A stretch of 64,000 nucleotides of DNA from Lentinula raphanica (taxonomy: Eukaryota > Basidiomycota > Agaricomycetes > Agaricales > Omphalotaceae), in the NCBI GenBank assembly GCA_027919835.1, contig JANVFP010000010.1, forward strand, positions 558,001 to 622,000, written 5' to 3'. Position 1 is the first letter of the stretch. Each line of letters begins with the position of its first letter. A program made the position numbers and the translations under genes. Shown piece after piece: positions 37,554 through 47,738 of the stretch. The notes below the pieces were generated by a model. It made no database searches, had not been told where the DNA came from, and was given only the letters and a program-made list of their open reading frames with translations.

Positions 37554-38337
37554 ATGGGCAAGTCCCAGTCAAAGCTTTCTCCAGAACAACTAGCGGATTT
37601 ACAGAAGAATACTTATTGTAAGCATTCATCTCTATCGCTTTACTCATCTCATCCAGAACTATCTAGTCGATAAGAAGGAGCTACAGCAATGGTATGCGTT
37701 ACCGCTCCATCCTCATCATACCATCCAACCTAGGTTCCGCCAGGTATAAAGGCTTCAGGAAAGATTGTCCCTCTGGTCATCTCGATAAGACAGAATTCAG
37801 TCGGATATACAAGCAGTTCTTTCCCTTTGGTGACCCTGGAGAGTTTGCCGACTATGTCTTCAACGTATTCGACGAGAACAAGAACGGCACGATAGACTTC
37901 AAAGAGTTCATCTGTGCCCTCAGTGTAACCAGTAGAGGTCGATTAGACGAGAAGCTCAAATGTGAGTCCTAGACGTCCTTCTGATCTCTCATCATCGAAT
38001 ACTCTCTACCCGCTGTTGTAGGGGCGTTCCAGCTGTACGACATTGACAAGGACGGGACGATCACGTATGATGAGATGCTTCAAATAGTGCAGTCGATATA
38101 CAAGATGACTGGGGAGATGGTCAAGCTTCCATCCGACGAAGACACACCAGAAAAGGTGTGCAGTCTCATTACTTGTTATGCTTGGCGCAAACTGTCCGTC
38201 TTCAGCGGGTCGACAAAATCTTCCGGAACATGGACAGAGATAAGGACGCCAAATTAACGTTCGACGAGTTTGTAGAGGGAAGCAAGCAGGATCCCACAAT
38301 CGTCCAGGCGCTTTCCCTCTATGACGGTCTAGTATAA
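37554..38337 (+). CDS. NCS1: Neuronal calcium sensor 1 / frequenin homolog
   Basis: This is an EF-hand calcium sensor. The yeast homolog (Frq1) activates the phosphatidylinositol 4-kinase Pik1 at the Golgi. The start is ATG at 37554 ([20 protein letters not shown]); Gly2 in the MGKSxSK context is an N-myristoylation site. Exon 1 is 37554..37617. Exon 2 is only 25 nt (37667..37691) and supplies FDKKELQQW. Exon 3 starts at 37744. Four EF-hands are visible: the first is degenerate as in all NCS proteins ([11 protein letters not shown]), followed by [24 protein letters not shown] and [12 protein letters not shown]. It ends [14 protein letters not shown]. The length (about 190 aa) and all domain positions match the family. 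Confidence 0.94.
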
Positions 38338-38590
38338 GTAATCGAATCGATGTAGTACAGTGCGTGCTTTCTCTCTTCACCGACTCGCATTGCATGCACT
38401 TATATTCTGTCTCTTTCTCCAGATTGTAGGATTATTTACGAGCTTCTTCCATATCTTATTTGGATGTATGATAGAAGGACTTGTTGAACGAGGAATATTT
38501 GCATGGTATGTTAATCGTTGCAATGTAGCTATTATTGCCAATATGGATATGAGTATACCATTATATGCATCCAACAGAACAAGTACACGA

Positions 38591-39677
38591 TTACACAGAT
38601 CGTAATTTACCATATTTACGCAGCAGTCTCGTTTCCACATCTTCCCCCATCCATGAGTAAAGACCCTCTGCGAACGCGAGATTGTCCTTCTCGGCCTTGA
38701 ACAGCTTCACATAGTCTTGAGGTTGTCCAGGCTGATTTGTGCCTGCAGCAAATGGAGAAGCCATCACTGCCTGTGACGTATCAACAGCAGCTACAGATGT
38801 ACACTTGAGATCAGATATCAAATCACAGACACCGAAGAAAGACGTACAGTTGTCATTTCCAAGAATCAATCGGTACAATCCGTTCAAACCAAAAAAGTTG
38901 AGAAAGTACCACGAAAGCGAGGATACCCATCTGACATCCATATCCGGAGTCTCTATCCCTCGTTGTAGCATAGATTTGAAGCCAAGAGTGAGAGGAAAAG
39001 GGAGTTTGACTAGCAACAAAACACGTCTATCATATAAACCAAGGAAAGAGCAAAGCATGAGACTCACTAAGGACAAATCCTTGAAAGAAGAAATTAATCC
39101 AACCCATGATCACCATCTGCGGTACCATCATCACCATTTGAGTCTTCATACCAGCCATCATTCCATCCATGGCAGCAGGGTCGGTCATAGGATTAGGAGG
39201 AGCAGAAGGGCCATCGCCTTGGGGTGGTCCGTCTTTGAGATACGTCCCGGCTTCAAAAGCGGCAGAAAGACGGTTGGATATTGAGCGGTAGTAGGAAGGA
39301 GGTATAGGGGAGTTGGCAGAGGTTGCGCGAAGGATTTGGGAACGAGCCAAGGCGCGTCTAGGAGTAGTGTTAGATTGAGTTCATTGTTATTATCCTAGTC
39401 ACTGACTGTTCACGGATAGCAGCCCGAGGCAGCTTTTTTGGTGGTGATTGTAGGAGTAGGACGACGTAGTGCCTCAGCACTCCAACCAAAATCTAACAAT
39501 AGGACAAGCTCAGCTATGAAAGATACTTTGGAACGGAAGACGACCTACCATGACCAGCGTGATTGGGAACAGCACCCAATCACGAATCTGGGGGTCAAGA
39601 TACAGCGATACTCTGTATGGTGACTTTCAGAGATACCATTAGCACGAGTACACTGTCACTTACGCCGAACTCGACAT
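38591..39677 (-). CDS. EMC3: ER membrane protein complex subunit EMC3
   Basis: This is an Oxa1-superfamily insertase subunit of the ER membrane complex. The start is ATG at 39677 (MSSS, then after a 5' intron LYLDPQIRDWVLFPITLVM). Later come LARSQILRATSANSPIPPSY, a Met-rich cytosolic stretch (MMAGMKTQMVMMVPQMVIMG) leading into WINFFFQGFVL, VKLPFPLTLGFKSMLQRGIE, DVRWVSSLSWYFLNFFGLNG and LYRLILGND. The C-terminal tail is DYVKLFKAEKDNLAFAEGLY, then ETRLLRKYGKLRSV. Three transmembrane helices and the Met-rich loop are EMC3 hallmarks. It is head-to-head with VTI1, 181 bp apart. Confidence 0.93.
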
Positions 39678-39858
39678 GGCGGTGGTTGTGGGGAATGACG
39701 AGGAAGTAATTACCTTATTCGGATTTGTCTTTTCGGCATCAACGGTCGGCAGTCTTGCGCAGCTCTCCTCCTCCACTTTCCACCTGTTCACTTACCACGA
39801 TTTTCCTATATATTCCTATCTTGACTCCCTGGTGGAAAGAGCAACATATTTAAACGGC

Positions 39859-40744
39859 ATGGACACCTCGCCTACTGCTCTCTTCGACTCTTACGAGCAG
39901 GACTTCAAGCAATTTATCGAGACAATTCGGGAAAAGTTGGAAGGGAACGAGGATCAGGATGGCGGTAAGCTGGCCTATACTCTCTCATCGTCAACTGACT
40001 GATTATGCTGCATGATAGAACAGCGTAAAGCATCCTTACGGCGAGTCGAAATGGAATTGGACGAGGCAGATGAAATGGTATGTCCATGCACTTATTGTAC
40101 TCACGACGATACATAACATCTCCTACAGGTTTCACAAATGGACATAGAGATACAAGGAATACCCCAATCCATCCGACCTCAGTACTATAATCGTCTCAAG
40201 GCCGCAAAAGCTGATCTATCCCGGTACAAGAAGACGTTCAAAGACCTCTCTGCCGAACTCGCTCGATCGAGTCTATTGACATCCTCCACACCTCGACCCG
40301 GCTACTCTTCCGACGACCCTTATGGATCATCTAGTGATCGTTCGCGCTTGCTTGCGGGTACGGCTTTACTCGAGGAAGGAACCAAGCGGTTGCAGGATTC
40401 ACACAGGCTTGCATTGGAGACTGAGGAACAAGGCGCTGATATCTTGTCGAACCTCAGATTGCAGCGGGAACAGATTGAGAATTCCCGGAACACTGTGAGT
40501 CTTGTTTTACATTAACTCCTCCTCATATGCTCAAATGCGTATCTAGCTCGAGATGGCGAACAACTCGATTGCCCGTGCGTCCAAGACGTTGACGGGTATG
40601 ATTAGAAGGTAACACATCTAGTCGTTGAGCGTAATGGTGCCTAATATCTCTTGCAGGATGTATCAGCAACGTTTCGTCACGGGCGCTATCATTGCTATCC
40701 TCATCTTTCTAATCATCATCGTCGTATGGAGTAAACTGAGTTAG
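39859..40744 (+). CDS. VTI1: v-SNARE VTI1
   Basis: This is a Qb-SNARE acting in Golgi, endosome and vacuole fusion. The start is ATG at 39859 (MDTSPTALFDSYEQDFKQFI). An ATG at 39676 in the same frame is rejected because it overlaps the EMC3 start codon. The N-terminal three-helix (Vti1_N) domain runs to about residue 100 (LRRVEMELDEADEMVSQMDI, SRYKKTFKDLSAELARS). A Ser/Pro linker follows (STPRPGYSSDDPYGSSSDRS). The SNARE motif is LLEEGTKRLQDSHRLALETE, EQGADILSNLRLQREQIENS, ASKTLTGMIRR; the zero-layer Gln lies in LRLQREQ. The tail anchor is VTGAIIAILIFLIIIVVWSK and the protein ends LS. At least four introns are present. Length is about 220 aa, as expected. Confidence 0.94.
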
Positions 40745-40926
40745 ATGAACCCTATATCCTTGGTTACTGAGGCTTTCCTTGTATACTCTGGCTTCATGGA
40801 TGGACAATGATCTAATGCGTATTATATTGTTATAATCCAGCTGTTGTACATATATGATACGCAGTATGGAAGAAAGTTCGACAAGAAAGAGGAGAAACTG
40901 AAAAAAAATAAAGAGAAACACAAAAC

Positions 40927-42845
40927 CTAAACAGCGTATCCATGAGCCCCGCCACCGATATCCCTGTGCTGCGAAGTAGCATAATTTGCAGAGTAATCCT
41001 GATGGTATGCCCCAGCAGAATACTGCATGTCGTGATGAGAGGCATAATCCTGTTGGTACGCCCCCTGCTGCGACTGCTGATCATAAGCTAACCCGTCGAA
41101 GTGCTCCGAATGCGAGTTGTTGTGATATGCCAATCCGTCATGATCAGGAGAGTTGGAATCGCGTCCCTGGTACACATCATGAGCATCGAAACCTGTCCCC
41201 GCGGTAGGCCCAGGGCTGTACGGGTTCGTCAAGCTCGAAGAATGAGCGTCAAGATGTACTTGGGACTGTTGCGCAAACGGTGCAGCCGCAACAGCAAGCC
41301 CTGTCGTATCGTCCTCTTCATACCCAGGCTGATAATCCTCGCGAGACAGTGCAGGTTGCGAAGGGTTGATATAAGGATAGGATCCAGGTGCCTGATTGGC
41401 AGAGTAGGGGTTGTAGGCTGGCATAGGTGGTGGATACGCGCCGGCTTTATCATAATAGTAATAATTTGAATCTTGGGTATACGTGCTAGGGGGAGGAACA
41501 CGAGTGCGAACAGACGATCGGTCGTCGTCATCGTCCACGGACAAGTTCGGAAGCGTAGGCTGAGGAAGGGGTTTGCCGACCATCTCTCCCTTCTTGTTCT
41601 TCAGGTGAGAATAGTCACCCATGGCTTCCTTCTTTGCGAGCTTTGCGGCATCAACCAAACGCTGCTTCATCCGGCGCTTGATGACGGTGTCAATTCGCTG
41701 AGGGCAAGCTGTCAGAGGGAGATTTCAAAACAAGTATGCCACACCGACCTTGTCAACTTTGTGGCAACAGTATTCCTGTGCATCTATGTATAAGCAGGCG
41801 CAAACTCAGAACAGACTGGGTGTTTACCTTGAGGTTACCGCGAATATGAGCCAAAAGGGGAATGTAACATATACCAGCCACAATGAGAAGTAGCAGGGAA
41901 CCAGCGAACACGACGACAGTGAAAAAGGTGGTCACCGTCAAAGCCGAGGTCGACAAACTGTTGCCCTCGAAGTACTTGCTAACATCATACCAGTGGCCTT
42001 CGTCTTTATGAGCGAGGTAGATAGCATAGAGTGTGAGACCGTTGATCGTCTGACGGGGACCATCAGCCAATAAAACTCGCTTCCAACCTGAGAAAAGTTC
42101 AGAAATTCACTTGAATAAGTTGTATCTAAGAGACGTACTCTTGAAAGTGAAGAAGACAAAGAACGCAAAATCATCGCTGAGTTTGGTCGAGTTGCTGATG
42201 TGATCGAAGAAACAGAAGTGATCGTAGGATCCTAGAAGAACTGTGAGCGGCGGAGTTATACAGGGAACATCGGACACGACATACGGAGAGAGTAGTAGTG
42301 TTGGGCCATGACGTTTGTGAAAGCGTAGGAGATATCTCGACTGGCAATGATCTTCTTGGATTTACGGGTTTCGTATGCAAGCTGAAACGGCCAACTTCAG
42401 CACCAAATTGGAGACAGCAAAAATCGCGCTATACTCACAAGCAGAAACGAGAAGATAATGCAACCAACGAACAACCATTTTCCAGTGTTGTATGGAATGC
42501 TAACACAACCGAATTGTTGGCAGTTGTTGAAGATTTCGTTGGACCAGGATGTAGTGGTTAACATGGTGATAGCGGTGAAGATATCGGATACATAGACCAA
42601 GAAGGACTTGAGAACGATGATGTAGAGCCATAGATATCTGGAATGACATTGGGCGCTATTGGGAAAACAATCGACAACGAGACGTACTTTACTCGCATGA
42701 TGAAGCCATTGTCGGTGAACTCGCGAGTATCTACAAAGTCGAACTATAGAGCAGTGTTCAGTTTGAGACTGGGAGAGCATAACAAAAGCTCAAGCACCTT
42801 ATGGTCTGGTACGATCTCTCGCTTCCATTTAGGACCACTACACAT
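40927..42845 (-). CDS. KCH1: KCH1/PRM6-family plasma membrane protein
   Basis: This is a multi-spanning membrane protein of the fungal KCH1/PRM6 family. The yeast members support low-affinity potassium influx linked to calcium signalling and are induced by pheromone. The start is ATG at 42845 (MCSGPKWKREIVPDHK), followed by FDFVDTREFTDNGFIMRVKY. Membrane segments include LWLYIIVLKSFLVYVSDIFT and WLFVGCIIFSFLLL, then NVMAQHYYSLRSYDHFCFFD, LTLYAIYLAHKDEGHWYDVS and TTFFTVVVFAGSLLLLIVAG. The conserved cytosolic block is EYCCHKVDKRIDTVIKRRMK. A long C-terminal disordered tail (about 230 aa) is rich in Tyr, Ser, Asp and Gln (HHDMQYSAGAYHQDYSANYA), longer than the core needs. At least seven introns are present. 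The function is taken from the family, not shown here. Confidence 0.83.
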
Positions 42846-43094
42846 GATTTCTTGTGGGTAGGAGGTAAGTATGCAGTCAAAGTGCTGTGATCAAGGACAG
42901 TGAGAGCGAGCCAGTCGCATAGGCCGTTTGTAGAGAGAATGATAATGGGTGTAAGGAGGAAAGAGTGAATGGACAGCACAGACGACGTTGAACGATGGAA
43001 GGAAGAAACAAAATAACAGCCTCAACCCTTGCAACCGTTTGACGCTCGGCAATTGCCGATATTCCTCTTTGAGCAACAATAATCAACTCGCAAA

Positions 43095-44913
43095 ATGACG
43101 ACCGTTCAAAAAATAAAAGTATGTATGTTATTTGCAGAGCTATGGGTTTTTTATGTCTTTGTGTGTTTTATCAGGAAATCGAAGATGAGATGGTAAAGAC
43201 AACTCAGTCGATATCTCGGTCACGTCAAACTCAATGCATCTCCCTGTAATTTCTCAATAGGCCAAAAGTATGCCTTTGGGACAAGCTCTTGAGTTGATTA
43301 TCTCTGAAGCTTCCTACAGCCCAAAAGAATAAGGCCACGAGCTATCATCTTGGTCAACTAAAAGCAAAACTTGCAAAACTCCGGCGTGAGCTGATAGCTC
43401 CGTCATCCGGAAGCAGTGGGGGAGGAGGAGGGATTGGTTTTGATGTTGCAAGGTAAGCAGGACAATCTGCGACCGTTTCTACTTGTTCATTCACGATCTC
43501 AAAGAACAGGAGTAGCTTCCGTTGGTTTCGTAGGCTTTCCGTCTGTAGGAAAGGTATGATGAAAGTAGATCCAGTTCCACCATCCTCATCGCCATTCTAG
43601 TCAACGTTGATGTCAAAATTGACGGGGACGCACTCGGAAGTATCGGAAATCGACTTCACAACGCTCACGACTGTACCTGGAACCCTAAAAGTGCACGGAG
43701 CACCCATTCAGATCCTCGACTTGCGTTAGTCCTTACCCTAACTATCTAGACCTCTGCTAATGATTCTTTATCAGCGGGTATCATAGAAGGAGCGAACGAT
43801 GGTCGCGGTAGAGGGCGTCAAGGTGATTGCATCTCGCATTGTCTACGCCACACATCTTTTGACGAATCAAACAGTCATCGCAGGTAGGACTGCACCCGCA
43901 TCGCTTCTCAATTTCCACTCAAGTTCCTATGCAAAGTCGCTCGCACTTGTAATCTCATATTCATCGTCTTGGACGTCCTCAAACCATTAGGTGACAAGAA
44001 GATCATTGAAACTGAACTGGAAGGCTTCGGAATACGATTAAACAAACGACCGCCAGCTATACTTGTCAGGAAGAAAGAACGGGGTGGTATTGCCATCACA
44101 AACACTGTTCCTTTGACGAAGATTGACCATGACGAGATCAAAGCTGTTCTGAGCGAATACAAGATCAACAACGCGGACGTCGCTATTCGGGAACCCAATG
44201 CAACTGCAGATGATCTAGTAGATGTAATCGAAGGCAACCGTGTCTATATTCCTGCTCTTTATGTGTGTATCCTTCATCTTGTACTGATCAACATTACTGA
44301 CGACAATCCTAGGTTCTCAACAAGGTGCGCCATAATTGTTTACTTCATTCTGACGACTCTTCTCATGGACTACGGTCAAGATCGACGCTATATCAATAGA
44401 AGAGATCGATCTACTGTAAGCTTACTCTCATACAAGCCTCATGTCCGTTTCATTCAGTGCTTTCCAGATACAAGATCCCAAACTCTGTGCCAGTGTCGTC
44501 AAAAGAGTGGCTGAACATCGATGAGTTGATAGATTCAATGTGGAAAGCACTGGATCTTGTACGGATATATACCAAACCGCGAGGGTTGCCTCCAGATTAT
44601 AGCGCTCCGGTTGTACTTCGACATGGAAAATGTACTGTCGGTGACTTCTGTAATGCCATTCACAAGGAGATTGCAAAGCAAATGAAATAGTGAGTCCTTC
44701 AACTGAGCCGTTTGAAGTCGCCATTGACTTTATGTATTTCTCAGTGCCATCGTTTGGGGATCCAGTGCGAAGCACTCTAGAGGCCAAAAAGTTGGCCTTG
44801 ACCATGTGTTAGAGGATGAGGATGGCAAGTACATATTCCGATTCTCTCTAGAATCTGTGATTCATGTTTCTTCTCGATTTTTGATTTTAGTCGTTCACAT
44901 ATCCAAGAAATGA
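43095..44913 (+). CDS. RBG1: Developmentally regulated GTP-binding protein DRG1/RBG1
   Basis: This is a ribosome-associated OBG/DRG-family GTPase that helps translation past stalls, working with a DFRP partner (Tma46/ZC3H15). The exons begin 43095..43118 (MTTVQKIK) and 43175..43192 (EIEDEM). Next comes a 7-nt microexon, 43261..43267, that with its neighbours encodes AKT in [20 protein letters not shown]. GTPase motifs are G1 GFPSVGKST (split by an intron), G3 [20 protein letters not shown], and the DRG-specific helix [20 protein letters not shown]. The TGS domain is at the C-terminus ([40 protein letters not shown]). The last intron (from 44825) has a GC donor, GCAAGT, and the protein ends EDEDVVHISKK. 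DRG1 is preferred over DRG2 by the QKNKAT and LNKRPP contexts. Confidence 0.92.
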
Positions 44914-45222
44914 TCACGACATCCTTTGTTTATGCAGTTGCAAGTTGCAACCCACTGTACAGTGACCTTTTGCCTTCCTCATTGCTGATGGTGATGAAAA
45001 GCAAGAAACGACTTTTGATATTGTATAGGGGGTAGTAGCTCATTAGGTACAGGCAATTAATATACACAATATAAGTATCCTGGTGTTCGAGGATTGAGTA
45101 GGGGTTCTGTGTAGCATGAGTAGGTTACATATTGAACGCAAGGAAGGCAATAAATGAAACTAATAAGTGAGATGGGTGTACAAACAGGTTTCCAAAGCAG
45201 TTCAGGCGGTCGTAGTATGAGG
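44914..45222. other. Convergent intergenic region RBG1 / RNR2
   Basis: This 309-bp segment lies between two stop codons. It holds both 3' UTRs; short AATATA/AATAAA-like stretches occur on both strands (AATAAA-type at about 45150), but nothing else was recognised. Confidence 0.4.
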
Positions 45223-46604
45223 TTAGAAATCTGCATCCAAAGTGCTATCATTAACGAAAATCAGTCCAACCATTGGCGAAAGAGAGGGCAAGTATATGAC
45301 ATACAAGATTCGAGCAGGTTCTGATGTTGTTGGAGTTGAAGTGCCATTTGAATGGTTGATACTGGCTTTTGAATATTCAGAGACCCGTTTTTCGAAGAAA
45401 TTTGTTTTGCCTTGCAACGAGATCATGTCCATGAAGTCGAAAGGATTGCTGGAATGATAGTATTTTTCGATACCCAGGGCTCCCAGTAATCTATCCGCAA
45501 CAAATTCTATATATTGTCGCATCAATGTCGCGTTCATGCCGATAAGAGAGACAGGAAGAGCATCTATAATCTGATATATGAGACAGGTACCCAGTGTAGA
45601 ATGAGGATAGAAGTGTACCGCTCAGAAAGGCTTGTTCGATAGCAACTGCTTCTGTGATGATTTGCCTGATGATCCTCGGGTGGGGTCTACGCTTTATATG
45701 AGTGAAAAGGAGACAGGCGAAGTCGGTATGTAATCCTTCATCTCGACTGATGAGCTCGTTTGAATAGGTGAGGCCGGGCATGAGACCACGCTTCTTCAGC
45801 CAGTATATAGAAGCAAAAGACCCGGAGAAAAAGATGCCCTCGACGGCAGCGAAGGCTACTAATCGTTCTGCGAAAGTACTGCGCTGATCAGAAATCCATT
45901 TGAGGGCCCAGTCGGCTTTGCGCTTGATACATGGTATTGTTTCTATGGCATCGAAGAGATATTCGCGTTGCTGAGCGTCTTTCACATAGGTGTCTATGAG
46001 TAACGAGTAAGTTTCCGAATGGATGTTTTCCATCATTATCTGGAACCCATAGAAGCAGCGCGCCTCTGCTGTTTGCACTTCGTTTGAAAAACGTTCCACT
46101 AGATTTTCGTTCACGATGCCGTCAGAGGCCGCAAAGAAGGCTAAGATGTGGGTAATAAAATGCCGTTCGTTGTCGTTCAATCGCTGGTTCCAATCGACAA
46201 GGTCATGGGAAAGGTCGATTTCTTCTGAAGTCCAAAATGATGCCTCTGCTTTCTTATACATCTGCCATATCTGGCGAAGGCATGAGAACAAATGCCAAGT
46301 GGTGAAGGGGATACGGAGATGCTTACATCTTGATATTGGATGGGAAAGAGAACGAAACGCCTGCGAGACCCTTTCAAAAGAGGTTCATCCTCTGCATATA
46401 GTCAGCCAAGCCAGTAGATATATGGGAAGCGTGATTATCACCTTCAGGAAGATCAATTTCTCCAGCAAAGCGAGCCGGATCGTTCTCACAACAAAGCTTC
46501 AATTCATGGAAACCGGAAGCAATCTGAGAAAGTCAAGGGAATGAGCACTCATGCTCGTGAAGACGGTCCAGCTTTAAACTTCATACCTCATCAGTATCGA
46601 GCAT
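45223..46604 (-). CDS. RNR2: Ribonucleoside-diphosphate reductase small subunit
   Basis: This is the di-iron tyrosyl-radical subunit of class Ia ribonucleotide reductase, which supplies dNTPs. The start is ATG at 46604 (MLDTDE, then [20 protein letters not shown]), followed by [20 protein letters not shown]. Metal ligands and the radical site are in family order: [56 protein letters not shown] then YSLLIDTY (the radical Tyr is in SETYSL), [20 protein letters not shown], and [15 protein letters not shown]. The C-terminal peptide that docks on the large subunit reads [11 protein letters not shown]. The N-terminal extension before EDEPLL is modest. It shares a 213-bp promoter with IMP2, which contains a TCACGTG E-box-like site (about 46730). 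Confidence 0.94.
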
Positions 46605-46817
46605 GAGATGGAAGAGGGTAATTAGGGGGAAAAGAAACGATGAGGGAAGAGAAAAAACTTGGTATAATTTAGTAAAGAGGGGGCGATTGAATAAGTTGTG
46701 GTGGGATGACTCATCGCAATTTAACAGGTCACGTGCATTGAAGTTAGCGCCCGAGCGCATTGACCACAGCATCTTCGACTTCAACTTCAACATCCAGCCC
46801 GCGGCCAGCTTCATTCC

Positions 46818-47685
46818 ATGTACCGACAGACCAGATCTCAATTCAAGCTATTTACTCCGCTCAATGCGCTGGTGACAGCTAGCTGGCGCTACATCTACTG
46901 GCTTCCGACTGCCTTCGTCGTGTCCTACTACTTTGTCAACTTGAAAATTATCTCCGGCCGTAGTATGCAGGTTCGCAAGCATTGGTGTACTCTATGAAGT
47001 CTATCACGAACTTGACATGCTGTTTGACTAGCCAACGCTCAATCCAGACTTCTCCCTGTGGAGAGACGTAGGGCTTTTCAATCGATACGCTATTCATGCC
47101 AAACTGGACTTTGCTAGAGGGGACATCGTCGCTCTACGGTGTGCGCGTATTATACTTCTCGATGAAGAATAGTCATTGATTGCTCTGCCCAAGTTCTCCA
47201 GAAAACCCTAATCGCGTCCTTGTGAAGAGAATTGTAGGCCTCCCAGGCGATAGAGTCAAAACTCTACCACCATATCCTACCCCAGAAATCACGGTTCCGC
47301 AGGGCCAAGCTTGGATTGAAGGCGAGTGCACTCATCGACCAACCCTGAAACTTATCTGACGTTGATGTCCCAGGTGATGAGCCTTTTCATAGCGACGACA
47401 GTAATCGTTTTGGACCTGTCAGTACTAGGCTTACTTGCCTTCAAGCTAGTGTTCCCTGACCACAAAATTTTACAGGTGCCACTAGCCCTTATCGAATCGC
47501 GACTTATTTCTGTAGTCTGGCCTCCATCCCGCTTTGGTCATCTATTCCGATCTCAACCTACACCAAGCAAGAAGAATATCTCAACTCCTCAGGAGCATTC
47601 TGCCTATCAACTCGCTATGGCTGAATTGGACAGACAAAGATGGCGAAGTACCCGAGTCACTGCCGCCTCGCGCAACTCGACGTGA
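46818..47685 (+). CDS. IMP2: Mitochondrial inner membrane protease subunit 2
   Basis: This is a type I signal peptidase (S26) of the mitochondrial inner membrane, cleaving intermembrane-space sorting signals. It is unrelated to the nucleolar IMP4 gene in this window. The start is ATG at 46818 (MYRQTRSQFKLFTPLNALVT), and one N-terminal helix follows (WLPTAFVVSYYFVNLKIISG). The catalytic Ser is in GRSMQPTLNPD, split by an intron after GRSMQ. The catalytic Lys is in RVLVKRIVGLPGD after ARGDIVALRSPENPN. Then QAWIEGDEPFHSDDSNRFGP and VPLALIESRLISVVWPPSRF complete the fold. A GC-AG intron lies at 47322 (G|GCGAGT), needed to read EGDEPFHS. The C-terminal extension after the fold is about 50 aa. It overlaps no gene but ends only 53 bp from the sugar-transporter stop. 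Confidence 0.9.
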
Positions 47686-47738
47686 CGGCAAAAACTTCCA
47701 TCGCATCCAAAGCAGGATTCTACTTATGTACATTGTCG

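Noticed and set aside
39676..39858. Upstream in-frame extension of VTI1 from ATG 39676
   Set aside because: It overlaps the EMC3 start codon on the other strand and would add a hydrophobic, unconserved N-terminus; family length fits ATG 39859.
40986..41469. Open frames antisense to the KCH1-like tail
   Set aside because: Shadows of the repetitive low-complexity coding strand.
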